From assembly GCA_016177805.1 (NCBI GenBank), contig JACOUN010000014.1:1-64000 (forward strand): DNA of 64,000 bases. The letters are read 5' to 3'. Numbering within the stretch: the first letter of the stretch is position 1; each line of letters opens with the position of its first letter. The notes beneath the pieces are model-generated. The model ran no database searches. It saw nothing but the letters and a program-made list of their open reading frames with translations, and was not told the origin of the DNA. Source of the stretch: Rhodocyclales bacterium (GTDB lineage Bacteria > Pseudomonadota > Gammaproteobacteria > Burkholderiales > Rhodocyclaceae). Position numbers and translations under genes: made by a program. Below, in pieces: positions 25,803 through 34,537 of this stretch.

Positions 25803-27299
25803 TCAACTCCGACCGGCTGCCAGCACCACGCGAAAGCAGGTGCCGACGCCGGGGGTGCTGTGCACTTCTATCCGTCCGCCGTGTTCGGCCACGATGCCGA
25901 AGCACGTGGCAAGCCCCATGCCGGTGCCCATGCCGGGCGGGCGGGTGGTGAAGAAGGGCTCGAAGATGCGCGGCAGGTGTTCGGGTGCAATGCCGCAGCC
26001 GGTGTCGGCCACTTCCATCCACTGGGTCGCATCGTCGCCTTGCCCGGTGCGTATGGTGATGCGGCCGGGCTGCTCGCCGATGGCCTGTCCGGCATTGCAG
26101 AGCAGTGCGAGAAAGACCTGGTTCAACTGTGGCGGGCAGCAGTGCAGGGGCGGCAGCGTGGCGTATTCGCGCCGGATCTCCAGGGTGTCGGGCAGTCCGG
26201 CGGAGAACAGGTTGATGGCGCTGTCCAGGCAGGCATGGATATCGGTCATGCTCCACTCGGCTTCGCCTTCATGACAGAACTCGCGCAGATCGGCCACGAT
26301 CTTGCGCACCCGCTCCAGGCCGTCGCGGCATTCGGCCAGGAGTTGCGGGGCGTCCTCGTCGAGAAATTCCAGATCCGCGCTGCTGCGCAACGCCATGAGG
26401 GTTTTCAGCAGGTCCGGATTCGGATATTCCGCTTCGAGCGCGGCGTAGCGCTCCACCAGCTCACGCAAGGTGCGCAGATAGTTGCCCAGCGTCTCGACGT
26501 TGGAGCGTACGAAGCTGACCGGGTTGTTGATCTCGTGCGCCACCCCGGCGGCAAGCTGGCCGATCGACGCGAGGCGGTCCGACTGCCGCAGGTGCTCTTC
26601 CATGCGCCGGATCGCGCTGATGTCGGACGCGATGCCGTAGTAGCCGGTGAACCGGCCGTTCTCGTCAAAGCGCGGCAAGCCGCTGACGCGAAACCAGACC
26701 AGGCGCCCATCCGGTCGTCGGCTTGGATATTCGAAGTTACGGAACGGTAGGTGCGCAAACAACTGTTGTTTATGCGCCTCCCAATCGACGTTGCCCAGAT
26801 TCTCCCTGCCCAGGCCACCCCAGCGCGTCTTGCCTATTGCATTGGCTATGGGCACTCCCGTGACTTGCTCGAATTCGCGCGAGAAATAGCTGAAACGCAG
26901 ATCCTCGTCCATCTCCCAGTACCAGTCGGAGGCGATTTCGGTGTAATCGCGATAGCGCTGCGCGGTTTCCTCCAGCGCCTGGTATTCGGTCGCGTCGGTG
27001 AGCAGGGCGGTGTAGCGCAAGGTATCGCCGTCGACGGCGGCCTGGCCGATGCGCAGGTCCAGCCAGCACCACGCCCCATCGGCGTCGCGCAAACGCACCC
27101 GCTGCCGCGAGTCTCCTGGCGGCGGGGTCATCCAGACGCTGGTCTCGTCGGGGTGCAGGGCCTCACCCAGCCAGGTGTCCGAGGCGTTGCCGGCGCCGTA
27201 TCGTTGCAGCAGACCGCCTTCGGCGCGCGCCACCCGCAGCGTGCCATCGCGCACGCTCGCCGAAAACGCGATCACGGGCAGGGTCGACAGGTCGAGCAT
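25803..27299 (-). CDS. PAS-domain sensor histidine kinase
   Basis: 498-residue kinase. Residues 1-105 look like a degenerate PAS domain and 115-235 a clear PAS/PAC domain (SDWYWEMDEDLRFSYFSREFEQVTG, ending GYYGIASDIS). The dimerisation/phosphoacceptor box is SIGQLAAGVAHEINNPVSF with H255. The HATPase domain has the N box around LLCNAGQAIGE, the G1 box DTGCGIAPEHL, FEPFFTTRPPGMGTGMGL and GGRIEVHSTPG. No membrane segment is seen, so it is cytoplasmic. The start at 27299 has GGAG 6 bases upstream. It has no adjacent response regulator; the bacteriohemerythrin gene follows it. Confidence 0.9.
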   Translation of the reverse strand: MLDLSTLPVIAFSASVRDGTLRVARAEGGLLQRYGAGNASDTWLGEALHPDETSVWMTPPPGDSRQRVRLRDADGAWCWLDLRIGQAAVDGDTLRYTALLTDATEYQALEETAQRYRDYTEIASDWYWEMDEDLRFSYFSREFEQVTGVPIANAIGKTRWGGLGRENLGNVDWEAHKQQLFAHLPFRNFEYPSRRPDGRLVWFRVSGLPRFDENGRFTGYYGIASDISAIRRMEEHLRQSDRLASIGQLAAGVAHEINNPVSFVRSNVETLGNYLRTLRELVERYAALEAEYPNPDLLKTLMALRSSADLEFLDEDAPQLLAECRDGLERVRKIVADLREFCHEGEAEWSMTDIHACLDSAINLFSAGLPDTLEIRREYATLPPLHCCPPQLNQVFLALLCNAGQAIGEQPGRITIRTGQGDDATQWMEVADTGCGIAPEHLPRIFEPFFTTRPPGMGTGMGLATCFGIVAEHGGRIEVHSTPGVGTCFRVVLAAGRS

Positions 27300-27498
27300 G
27301 GGAACTCCGGTTGCGGTTACGTTCCCAGCATAGACCGGTTTGCCCGTCCCCACCCATGGCGCTATAGCCGGCTAGCCATCCCGCCTTTCGGCGTGCCATC
27401 CATTAGCCAGAACGGGCGCGTTGAGCAGCCGATCCCGCGCCACGATGCCGTGGCAGGTCGCTGTGCGGAACACCAGTTTTCGGTCATGCGATGCACCT

Positions 27499-27526
27499 TG
27501 AAGCAATGCATGCAAAACACTATAGT
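27499..27526 (+). promoter_or_regulatory. Sigma-70-like promoter of the fitAB pair
   Basis: TTGAAG and TATAGT are separated by 16 bases and lie 35 to 60 bases upstream of the antitoxin ATG at 27561. AATGCATGCA and TGCATGGAATGCATT flank the -10 region as imperfect inverted repeats, a likely site for autoregulation by the antitoxin. Confidence 0.6.
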
Positions 27527-27560
27527 GACTGCATGGAATGCATTTTGAAGGAGTGATGTT

Positions 27561-27815
27561 ATGGCAATGCTGACAGTACGCAACTTGCCCGACGATGTGC
27601 ACCGCGCGCTACGGGTGCGGGCCGCTAAGCACGGGCGCAGCACCGAAGCCGAGGTTCGCGAGATTCTGGCGATCGCGGTCAAGCCGGAGAACCGTGTTCG
27701 TCTGGGAGACGCTCTGGCGGCATTGGGCCGCAAGATCGGTCTGACCAACGAGGATTTCGTGGCCTTCGACCAGGTGCGAGACAAAACGCCCGCCGAACCT
27801 CCGAGGTTTGAATGA
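27561..27815 (+). CDS. FitA/VapB-like antitoxin
   Basis: 84-residue protein with a ribbon-helix-helix N-terminus (MLTVRNLPDDVHRALRVRAAKHGRSTEAEVREIL), typical of FitA/StbC-type antitoxins. The C-terminal tail should block the PIN active site. GAAGGAGTG sits 6 to 12 bases before the ATG. The stop overlaps the toxin start (ATGA). Confidence 0.88.
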   Translation: MAMLTVRNLPDDVHRALRVRAAKHGRSTEAEVREILAIAVKPENRVRLGDALAALGRKIGLTNEDFVAFDQVRDKTPAEPPRFE

Positions 27816-28228
27816 TAGTCCTCGATACCAACGTCGTCTCCGAGGCGATGAAACCCGAGCCGCACCCTGGCGTGCAGGCCTGGCTGAACGAGCAGACCGC
27901 CGAAACCTTGTACCTGTCCAGCGTAACGCTGGCCGAGCTGCTGTTCGGCATCGGAGTCCTCCCGGCCGGCAGGCGCAAGGACATGCTGGCGCAAGCCCTT
28001 GACGGACTGATGGGGCTGTTCAGGGATAGGGTGTTGCCGTTCGATGTTGATGCCGCCCGCCGCTATGCCGAGCTGGCCGTGATTGCAAGGACTGGCGGGC
28101 GTGGTTTCCCGACACCTGATGGCTACATCGCCGCAATTGCCGCCTCGCGAGGTTTCATCGTGGCATCGCGCGACACCACTCCCTACGAGGCGGCGGGTGT
28201 TGCCATCATCAATCCATGGGAGGCGTGA
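27812..28228 (+). CDS. PIN-domain ribonuclease toxin (FitB/VapC-like)
   Basis: 138-residue PIN-domain endoribonuclease. The acidic active-site residues are in MIVLDTNVVSEAM (Asp5), SSVTLAELLFGI (Glu) and TPDGYIAAIAASRG (Asp), with ASRDTTPYEAAGV at the C-terminus. Homologues cut tRNA or rRNA and slow growth. It is coupled to the antitoxin by a 4-base overlap. Confidence 0.9.
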   Translation: MIVLDTNVVSEAMKPEPHPGVQAWLNEQTAETLYLSSVTLAELLFGIGVLPAGRRKDMLAQALDGLMGLFRDRVLPFDVDAARRYAELAVIARTGGRGFPTPDGYIAAIAASRGFIVASRDTTPYEAAGVAIINPWEA

Positions 28229-28266
28229 GGGATCATGGAACGGCTTCCCGACCCCACCCGGAGGCG

Positions 28267-28602
28267 CTACCGCGCCTCGTCCGCCGCGCCCTCCGGCACA
28301 TACACCATGGTGCCGTCCTTCATGCGGTAGGCGGTGCCGGCCTTGGCGCCTTCGCCTTCGCCGATGGCGCCGGAGGCGGTGTATTTCTCGATCTTCTCGC
28401 CTTTCTTCACGATCATCTGCATCGACGGCTGGCCCGGATCGGTGATTACGGTCACGTCGGACTTGGCGAAGGCGTTGAGCAGCGGGTTCTGCGCCACGGT
28501 GATCAGCAGTGCCGCGATGATGACGAGGAAGATGTCGATCAGGTTCACCACCGACAGGATGGGGTCTTCGGTTTCCGGTTCGTGCAGCAGCTTCAGGCTC
28601 AT
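28267..28602 (-). CDS. DUF2149 family protein with ExbD/TolR-like transmembrane helix
   Basis: 111-residue protein with one N-terminal membrane helix (about residues 15-36). The helix reads ILSVVNLIDIFLVIIAALL and holds an aspartate (D23) where ExbD, TolR and MotB carry their proton-conducting Asp. The remaining 70 residues would be periplasmic and end in a small beta-rich domain (GTAYRMKDGTMVYVPEG). Its start overlaps the stop of the ExbB-like gene (ATGA). I infer it forms an ExbB/ExbD-like stator with that neighbour to power the CobN-like protein. It is the last gene of the operon; the hairpin GAGGCGC-TACC-GCGCCTC overlaps its stop. Confidence 0.78.
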   Translation of the reverse strand: MSLKLLHEPETEDPILSVVNLIDIFLVIIAALLITVAQNPLLNAFAKSDVTVITDPGQPSMQMIVKKGEKIEKYTASGAIGEGEGAKAGTAYRMKDGTMVYVPEGAADEAR

Positions 28603-29081
28603 AGCACCGCTCCGCGCAGCGCTTCGACTTCCAGCAGTTCCTCTGCCAGCCAGCGACGGCGCACGTTGACCACCCAGTAGGTAATGCTGGCCGCGAGCAG
28701 GGCCAGGATCACGGCCGAGAAGGCGACCGTGAGGTTTTCCGAAACGGCGGCGAAGTTGCCGTCGGAGAGCGACTTGAGCGCCGGCCCCATCGGGATCATG
28801 GTGGCCACCAGCCCCAGCATGGGCGTGACGCGGCTGGCGATGCGCAGGCGCTCCAGCAGCTTGTGCGCGGCCAGGTCGAGTGCGTCGGCCGACAGTTCGG
28901 GCGAGGCGCGCCAGCGCGCGAGCAACGGCCGCCCGCCGCCCTTGCGCCGGGTCCATGCCTGCATCGCGAAATGCCCGAGCGTCCAGAACGCATACAGGAA
29001 CAGCAGCGTGATGAGCGCCAGGGTGGGGATAAGAAAGACTTGGCTCAACTGGTACATCGAGGTTTCGATCAGGGACTGCAT
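28599..29081 (-). CDS. MotA/TolQ/ExbB-family proton channel protein
   Basis: 160-residue inner-membrane protein with three hydrophobic segments (about 14-40, 87-105, 125-148). The ExbB/TolQ core is recognisable in ASRVTPMLGLVATMIPMGPAL and ENLTVAFSAVILALLAASITYWV. The ATG at 29081 has a GGAG site 9 bases upstream; the longer frame adds six residues. It sits 14 bases after the CobN-like gene and overlaps the DUF2149 gene, an arrangement I know from CobN/HmuS-type loci. Probably the channel half of a dedicated proton-driven motor. Confidence 0.85.
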   Translation of the reverse strand: MQSLIETSMYQLSQVFLIPTLALITLLFLYAFWTLGHFAMQAWTRRKGGGRPLLARWRASPELSADALDLAAHKLLERLRIASRVTPMLGLVATMIPMGPALKSLSDGNFAAVSENLTVAFSAVILALLAASITYWVVNVRRRWLAEELLEVEALRGAVL

Positions 29082-29095
29082 GGGAAAAGCTCCTA

Positions 29096-32000
29096 TCACG
29101 GTTGGGGTTGGTACAGGCGTTCGTCACGCACGGCGCTGAGCATGCCGGCGCCGGTCGCGATGAGCAGGACCAGCAATACGGCGGCGAGCAGCGGCGCGGC
29201 CGGGGGCAGTTCGGCGGCGCTCTGTTTTTCCAGCTTCATGCCGCGCACCGCTTCGGTGTCGGCGTCGGGTGCGGGCGGCGTCTGTGCCGCCTGGGTTGCG
29301 GCGGGGGTGTCGGCCGCCGGTTCGGGCTGGGCTTGTGTCAGGCCGTAGCCGACGAATTCGCGGAAGGTGGTGTTGTCGCTGTGTATGTCAAAACGCTGGG
29401 CGAGATCCTTCCAGCGTTCCTTCAGCTCGTCGACGGTGGCGGGGTCGGCCTGCCAGTAGCCCTGGCGCGCGGCTTCGAGCATGCGTTCCATGGTCTGCGC
29501 CAGCGCCGCCGGATTTTCGCGCTCGAACCACTCGCGCAAGCCCAGATCATGTTTGTCGCGCACGTAGACATCGACCATTTCCTGCCACTGGTCGTCGCGC
29601 ACGATCTCGCGCGCCACCGCCGTCCAGCCCCAGAAGTTGTTGGTCGCATCCAGCACCTGCAGCGTGCCGGCATAGCCTTCGGCCATCAGCCCCTTGATGT
29701 AGCCGGGGTGGAACTGGCGGGTGGCCAGTTCCATGGCGAGAAAGCGTGCCGCGCTGTCGACCCGGCCGGCGCCGTTGCCGCGCAGGTTGGAGATGTACAG
29801 TCGCGGCGCCTGCCCGTCCAGATGGCGCACCGCCAGCGCGATGCCGCCCAGGTACTGGAACGGGTCGTCGGTGGTGAGCATGCCGTACAGGTTGGAGGTG
29901 CGCGACAGCACCGCGCCTTCGGTGCCCTTAAGGTGCTCGGCGTACAGGTTCACGTCCTGTCCGGCGACGCCGCTGCTGCCCCATTCGGCCGGGTCCGGGC
30001 CGTAGGCGTACTGCATGCGCGACAGGTACAGCGCGGCCAGCTTGCTGTCGCCCTCGGCCTTGCCTTGCCACGAATCGGTGGCGAGCGTCGCGTCGTTCAG
30101 CCCGGTGCCGTAGCGGCCGGTTTCCGACGAGAAAATGCGTGTCTGCCCGGCGCGCCGGGCCGCATCCGGGGCGATGCCGCGCTGTTCGAGCCGGGCGGCG
30201 ATCGCCAGCGCGTTGAGCGCGACCGGGTTGTCCGCCTCGTCGGCTTCGCTGGCCAGGCGTACCGCTTCGGCCAGTTGCTTCATTGCATTGGGAAAATGAT
30301 CGCGGTACAGCCCGGTGGCCGACAGCACCACGTCCACGCGCGGGCGCCCAAGCTGTTCGCGCGGCACTAGCTTGACTCCGGTGACGCGGCCGCCGTCATC
30401 CCACTCCGGCTCGACCCCCAGCGCCCACAGCGCCTGCGCTTCGAGCAGCCCCATGTGGCGCATGGTTTCGACCGACCACAGCGCGAAGGTGAGTTTCTTC
30501 GGCGTCGCGCCGCTTTGTTCGCGGTGTGCGGCGAGCAGGTTTTCCAGCGCTTCCTTGCCCGCCTCCCAGGCTTGCGGCGTCGGCACGCGCGACGGGTCGA
30601 AGCCGTACAGGTTGTGGCCGGTGGGGTAGGCGTCGGGGTTCTTGATCGGATCGCCGCCATAGGAGGTGCTCAAATGCCGTCCGGCCAGTACCGTCAGCAA
30701 TGCCGTCTGTTCGTTGGCGGCGGACAGGTCGGCGTACCACTGGCGTGCCTGCCGCATGCGTTCGCGCAGTGCCGGCGTGAGCGCGTCGTCCGGTTCGCCA
30801 TCGACCACGTGGCGTTTGAGCAAGCGGAAGGGCGACGACGCGGCCAGGTGTTCGTAGTCCTCGACCAGCATCTCGTCGGCTTCCTCGCCGGGGCCGGCGG
30901 CGGCCTCCCAGAACGGCTTGCCCAGCATCATCAGCACCGTGCCGAGGCGGTGGTTCTCGGCCGGCGCCACGCCGAAGGTGTGCAGGCCCATCGGCTGGGC
31001 GGTCTGGGCCAGCTCGTGCAGGTGGGTGTGCAGCGCATCGACGAAGGCCGGCCACTCGCGCGCCAGCCGCTCGGCGCTCCAGTCCATGTCCCTGGCGATG
31101 TTTTCCTGTTCAACCGCCGCCAGCAGGTCGGCCTTGATCTTTTCCTTGACCGCGCCTTGGTCCTGCGCCAGCCACGCGTGCAGCAGGTCGTGGATGCGCG
31201 TCAGCACCGCGTGCAGGCCGGCCGGGGAGAAGGGCGGGGTCTGGTGGCTGACGATGGTCGCGCGCCCCCGGCGCTTGGCCTGGATCGCTTCGCCCACGTC
31301 GTCGGCGATGTAGGGGTAGGCCACCGGCAGATCGCCAACCGCGAGCATCGGGAAGTCGTACACCGACAACCCGCGTTCCTTGCCCGGCAGCCATTCCTGC
31401 GTGCCGTGGGTGCCGTAATGCACCAGCGCGTGCGCGCCGAAGCCGGCCCCGGAAGCGGCGTCGCGCTGGCGCAGCCACAGATAGTTGGCGAGATAGAAAT
31501 GCGACGGGCCGGACTTGAGCGAGTGGTACAGCACCTTCTCCTGGTCGTCCCATTTCTCGCCGCGCGGCGACTGCGGCCGGATCGCGACCTTGCCCAGTTG
31601 CAGACGCGGGATTACGAACTGCGGCTGGCCGTCGCGCTTGATCACCATGCGCGACTTTTCCGGCTCGCCCCAGCGCTCCAGCAACCCGGCGCGCACGTCG
31701 TCCGGCAGGGTCGCGAGCCAGGCGCGGTAGTCCGCCACCGGCAGCAGCGCGGCGAGGCCGTCGCGCAGCAGGCCGTCCAGTTCGCCGTCGCGGTAGAACG
31801 GCGCGAGCAGGCGTTGCAGGTCGGCGGTCAAGGCGGCATCGTCCGGTGCCGAGGTCGTATAGCCCGCGTCCTTGAGCGCGGCGAGTGTGCTGTGCAGGCT
31901 GCGCGGCAGGTTGAGAAAGGAAGCGGACAGGTTCTTCTCGCCGGGCGGGTAGTTCCAGAACATCATCGCGATGTGCTTGTCGGCGTTGGGGCGGCGCTGC

Positions 32001-33187
32001 AGTTCGACCAGGTTGAGGGTCCTGGCCACCACGGCGGCGGCCTGGGCATCGATGGCCATGATCTGCTCGTCGCTCTGGCGCGTCGCGGCGGCGATCTGGA
32101 TGTCGGTCACGCCGGCGTACTCGGACTGCGCCAGATAGAACGGGATGTCCATCATCGCGATGCCGTGCTCGTCGGCCGCCCACGCCGCTGCGTCGCCCTT
32201 GCGGTAGGGCATGGCCTGCACCACCGGGATGCCGAGCGCGTCGAACTCGGCGCGGCGTCCCTCGGCGTTGAGCATGATCTGGGTGTTGATCAGGGCATCG
32301 GCGGCGGGTTGGTCGTCGATGCCGAGAATGTGCTTGAGTCCGTCCGGCTCCATCGCCGGGCAGTACACCGCCAAGGCCACCGCGCCCGAGGCTTCGATGC
32401 GCGCGATCAGGTCGTTGATGAAGCCGGTCTGCTCGGAGGCGATGTACTGCTGGTGCAGCGCAATGGCGATCGAGGGCGGGCGCTTGGCCGGGTCGATGTT
32501 CTTCCACGCGAAGTATTCCCGTGCCGAGGCGAACACCAGCCCCGGCGCGGCCGGGTGGTAGACGCCGGACTTGGGGAACACGATGGGGTCGGGAATGCCG
32601 CTGGTGGGGCGGCCGGCAAAATGCGCGGCGAGGGTGCGGAACCAGTTTTCGAAGTTGGCGCGACTGCCGTTGGAGTAATACGCCACGAGGCGCTTGGCCA
32701 GCGCATCGGGCAGCCCGCTCCAGGCCGGGCGGGCATCGTACAGCCACGCATGGGGCGTCTTCAGGCCGGGCAGGGCGTGCGCGAGCTTGCCGCGCACCAT
32801 ATCCTGCAGATAGGTGTCGAAGAACACCGCGTCGTAGCCGGCGAACACTTCCGGACCGGCATCGGCGGGCAGTTTGTCCACGTAGCGGATGTCTGCGGTG
32901 ATGCCATGTTCGCGGCCGATGTCGGCGAGCAGACGAAATTTGCCGGCAGGCACGTTGCTGGTCGCGACGAACAGCACCGACTTGGCCTCGCGCGGCGCCG
33001 CCATGCCGATGGCGGGCATCAGCAGCAATGCCACGACGATGCTCATGAGCGACAGCACGAAGCCGAAACCCGGCGTGCGCCGGGCGGACGCCGGGCGGGG
33101 CATGACCAGCATGGGCGGGATGAAGGGCGGAATATCTTCGGGGGACATGGTGGCTACGATCCTGTGGGGTGTTGTGGGTGTTGCCAT
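29096..33187 (-). CDS. Exported, membrane-anchored CobN-like chelatase
   Basis: 1,363-residue protein of the CobN/BchH large-subunit family, which inserts (or in HmuS-type homologues is thought to remove) metals in tetrapyrroles. The family motif HYGTHGTQEWLPGKERGLS is at residues 590-608; other conserved parts are RNPDAYPTGHNLYGFDP-like (NPDAYPTGHNLYGFD), TNLYG-like SNLYGMLTTDDPFQYLGG and ATNNFWGW. Unlike cytoplasmic CobN it has an N-terminal signal/anchor (about residues 41-62, possible cleavage at IGMAAP) and a C-terminal membrane helix (about 1331-1351), so the catalytic body should face the periplasm. The start could also be 33148 (MSPEDIPPF). No CobS/CobT ATPases are nearby; ExbB/DUF2149 genes follow instead. 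Confidence 0.85.
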   Translation of the reverse strand: MATPTTPHRIVATMSPEDIPPFIPPMLVMPRPASARRTPGFGFVLSLMSIVVALLLMPAIGMAAPREAKSVLFVATSNVPAGKFRLLADIGREHGITADIRYVDKLPADAGPEVFAGYDAVFFDTYLQDMVRGKLAHALPGLKTPHAWLYDARPAWSGLPDALAKRLVAYYSNGSRANFENWFRTLAAHFAGRPTSGIPDPIVFPKSGVYHPAAPGLVFASAREYFAWKNIDPAKRPPSIAIALHQQYIASEQTGFINDLIARIEASGAVALAVYCPAMEPDGLKHILGIDDQPAADALINTQIMLNAEGRRAEFDALGIPVVQAMPYRKGDAAAWAADEHGIAMMDIPFYLAQSEYAGVTDIQIAAATRQSDEQIMAIDAQAAAVVARTLNLVELQRRPNADKHIAMMFWNYPPGEKNLSASFLNLPRSLHSTLAALKDAGYTTSAPDDAALTADLQRLLAPFYRDGELDGLLRDGLAALLPVADYRAWLATLPDDVRAGLLERWGEPEKSRMVIKRDGQPQFVIPRLQLGKVAIRPQSPRGEKWDDQEKVLYHSLKSGPSHFYLANYLWLRQRDAASGAGFGAHALVHYGTHGTQEWLPGKERGLSVYDFPMLAVGDLPVAYPYIADDVGEAIQAKRRGRATIVSHQTPPFSPAGLHAVLTRIHDLLHAWLAQDQGAVKEKIKADLLAAVEQENIARDMDWSAERLAREWPAFVDALHTHLHELAQTAQPMGLHTFGVAPAENHRLGTVLMMLGKPFWEAAAGPGEEADEMLVEDYEHLAASSPFRLLKRHVVDGEPDDALTPALRERMRQARQWYADLSAANEQTALLTVLAGRHLSTSYGGDPIKNPDAYPTGHNLYGFDPSRVPTPQAWEAGKEALENLLAAHREQSGATPKKLTFALWSVETMRHMGLLEAQALWALGVEPEWDDGGRVTGVKLVPREQLGRPRVDVVLSATGLYRDHFPNAMKQLAEAVRLASEADEADNPVALNALAIAARLEQRGIAPDAARRAGQTRIFSSETGRYGTGLNDATLATDSWQGKAEGDSKLAALYLSRMQYAYGPDPAEWGSSGVAGQDVNLYAEHLKGTEGAVLSRTSNLYGMLTTDDPFQYLGGIALAVRHLDGQAPRLYISNLRGNGAGRVDSAARFLAMELATRQFHPGYIKGLMAEGYAGTLQVLDATNNFWGWTAVAREIVRDDQWQEMVDVYVRDKHDLGLREWFERENPAALAQTMERMLEAARQGYWQADPATVDELKERWKDLAQRFDIHSDNTTFREFVGYGLTQAQPEPAADTPAATQAAQTPPAPDADTEAVRGMKLEKQSAAELPPAAPLLAAVLLVLLIATGAGMLSAVRDERLYQPQP

Positions 33188-33277
33188 CGCGCCTGCGGCA
33201 CCGGCTGCCGGGCTGATTTCTGGCCTGTCGGTTATCGATCGCTGCTACGGAGTGGCTTTATAGGGGGTCGCAAGACG

Positions 33278-34537
33278 TCAGGGTGCGCCGCAAGGGCCGG
33301 GGCCGTGCTCGCGTATCCCGTCGCACGACACGACGGCAAGCGGAGGAGCGGAGCAGTCGTGGCCGCCATCGGGACGGGGGCCGCCCAGCACGCGCCACGA
33401 GTGCGCCAGGTAGAGCGCGAATGCGGCGATCCACGCGCCCAGCGCGACGGCGAGCAAGGCCATGACGACCACGCCGCTGCCGGCCAGCAGGCCCCACAGG
33501 GTGCGTGCCAGGGCGGCGGTGATGATCATCCCGATCGCGACCATGACCCAGCGCCGTTCGTCCAGCGCGTGGCCGCTGTGGGTGCGCCCGGAGACCAGCA
33601 TCACTATCAGCATCGCCAGCCCCGCGCCGCCGATCAGCATCAGGTGGCGTCCGGCAGAAGGCGCGAACCAGCCGCCGAGCAACGACAGACCGAGCAGGGC
33701 GTAACCGAGCGCGATGCAGCAATACACCCCGTACAGCGGCAACACCCAGCGGCTGAACAGGCTGCGCCCGACGTGCCAGTCGTTGAGCAGGTTGAACATC
33801 GCTGCCGCTGCCGCGAGTGCCAGCCAGCCGCCGATGGCATTGCCGGGGAGCAGGAACTCGACCCCGGTGTACAGCGCTATCGTCGTGGTGGCGAGGTTGC
33901 GCCGGGGTGGGCGGGCGAGATAGGGCGGGTGATCGCCCCCGCGCGCCTGGAGCGCGTCGTTGACCAGGCGCAGCGAGATGCGGCTCATGCTGATCACGAT
34001 CAGCATCATCAGCACCCCGACCGCCGCAGTGAGCCAAGGCATGACCGGCACCCCGCGCCACGCGGCGATCAGGTAGCCCGCTTCCATGCTTGCCAGGGTG
34101 GCAAGCGCGTACACGAAGCCCATCTGCTGGCGCCCCGGCGCGCGCCACGCCGGTGCTGCAACCAGCAACAGGAGATGGAGTATGAATCCGGTGCTGGCGA
34201 TGGCAAGCGGAACGAGACCGGTGACGTCGGCGAACACTGCGCCCAGCCGCGCGGCCAGCCACCACGCGAACAGGACCGCCAGCGGGCGGCCTTGTAGCGG
34301 AGCGCTGGAGGTGAACTCGGGGATGGCGGTGAGCAGAAAGCCCGCGATCGAGGCCAGTGCGAAGCCGAAGATGAGTTCATGGACGTGCCATGCTACGCGC
34401 CCGCCCATCACGCCCTCGGACATGGGCAGCGCCACGGCCAGCAACAACGCCACCATCGCGTAAGCGGCGGTGGCGAGGTAGAACGGGCGAAAACCGCAGT
34501 ACAACAGCGGCGCCCGGCGGGCGTCGTCAAGCCGCAC
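33278..34537 (-). CDS. NnrS-family heme/copper membrane protein
   Basis: 419-residue protein with about twelve hydrophobic segments. The NnrS signature is seen at GFRPFYLATAAYAM and AWHVHELIFGFALASIAGFLLTAIPEFT; histidines there probably bind heme. NnrS proteins protect denitrifiers against NO-derived stress, and their biochemical role is unsettled. The GTG at 34537 is chosen because GGAGG lies 8 bases upstream within the ATPase gene, which it overlaps by 11 bases. Its place inside a TonB/ABC/CobN operon hints at a role in tetrapyrrole handling rather than NO stress alone. Confidence 0.85.
   Translation of the reverse strand: MRLDDARRAPLLYCGFRPFYLATAAYAMVALLLAVALPMSEGVMGGRVAWHVHELIFGFALASIAGFLLTAIPEFTSSAPLQGRPLAVLFAWWLAARLGAVFADVTGLVPLAIASTGFILHLLLLVAAPAWRAPGRQQMGFVYALATLASMEAGYLIAAWRGVPVMPWLTAAVGVLMMLIVISMSRISLRLVNDALQARGGDHPPYLARPPRRNLATTTIALYTGVEFLLPGNAIGGWLALAAAAAMFNLLNDWHVGRSLFSRWVLPLYGVYCCIALGYALLGLSLLGGWFAPSAGRHLMLIGGAGLAMLIVMLVSGRTHSGHALDERRWVMVAIGMIITAALARTLWGLLAGSGVVVMALLAVALGAWIAAFALYLAHSWRVLGGPRPDGGHDCSAPPLAVVSCDGIREHGPGPCGAP

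Noticed and set aside
30455-34297. 1,280-codon plus-strand open frame opposite the CobN-like and NnrS genes
   Set aside because: Antisense shadow rich in Arg/His/Gly with no domain; the minus-strand proteins have clear families.
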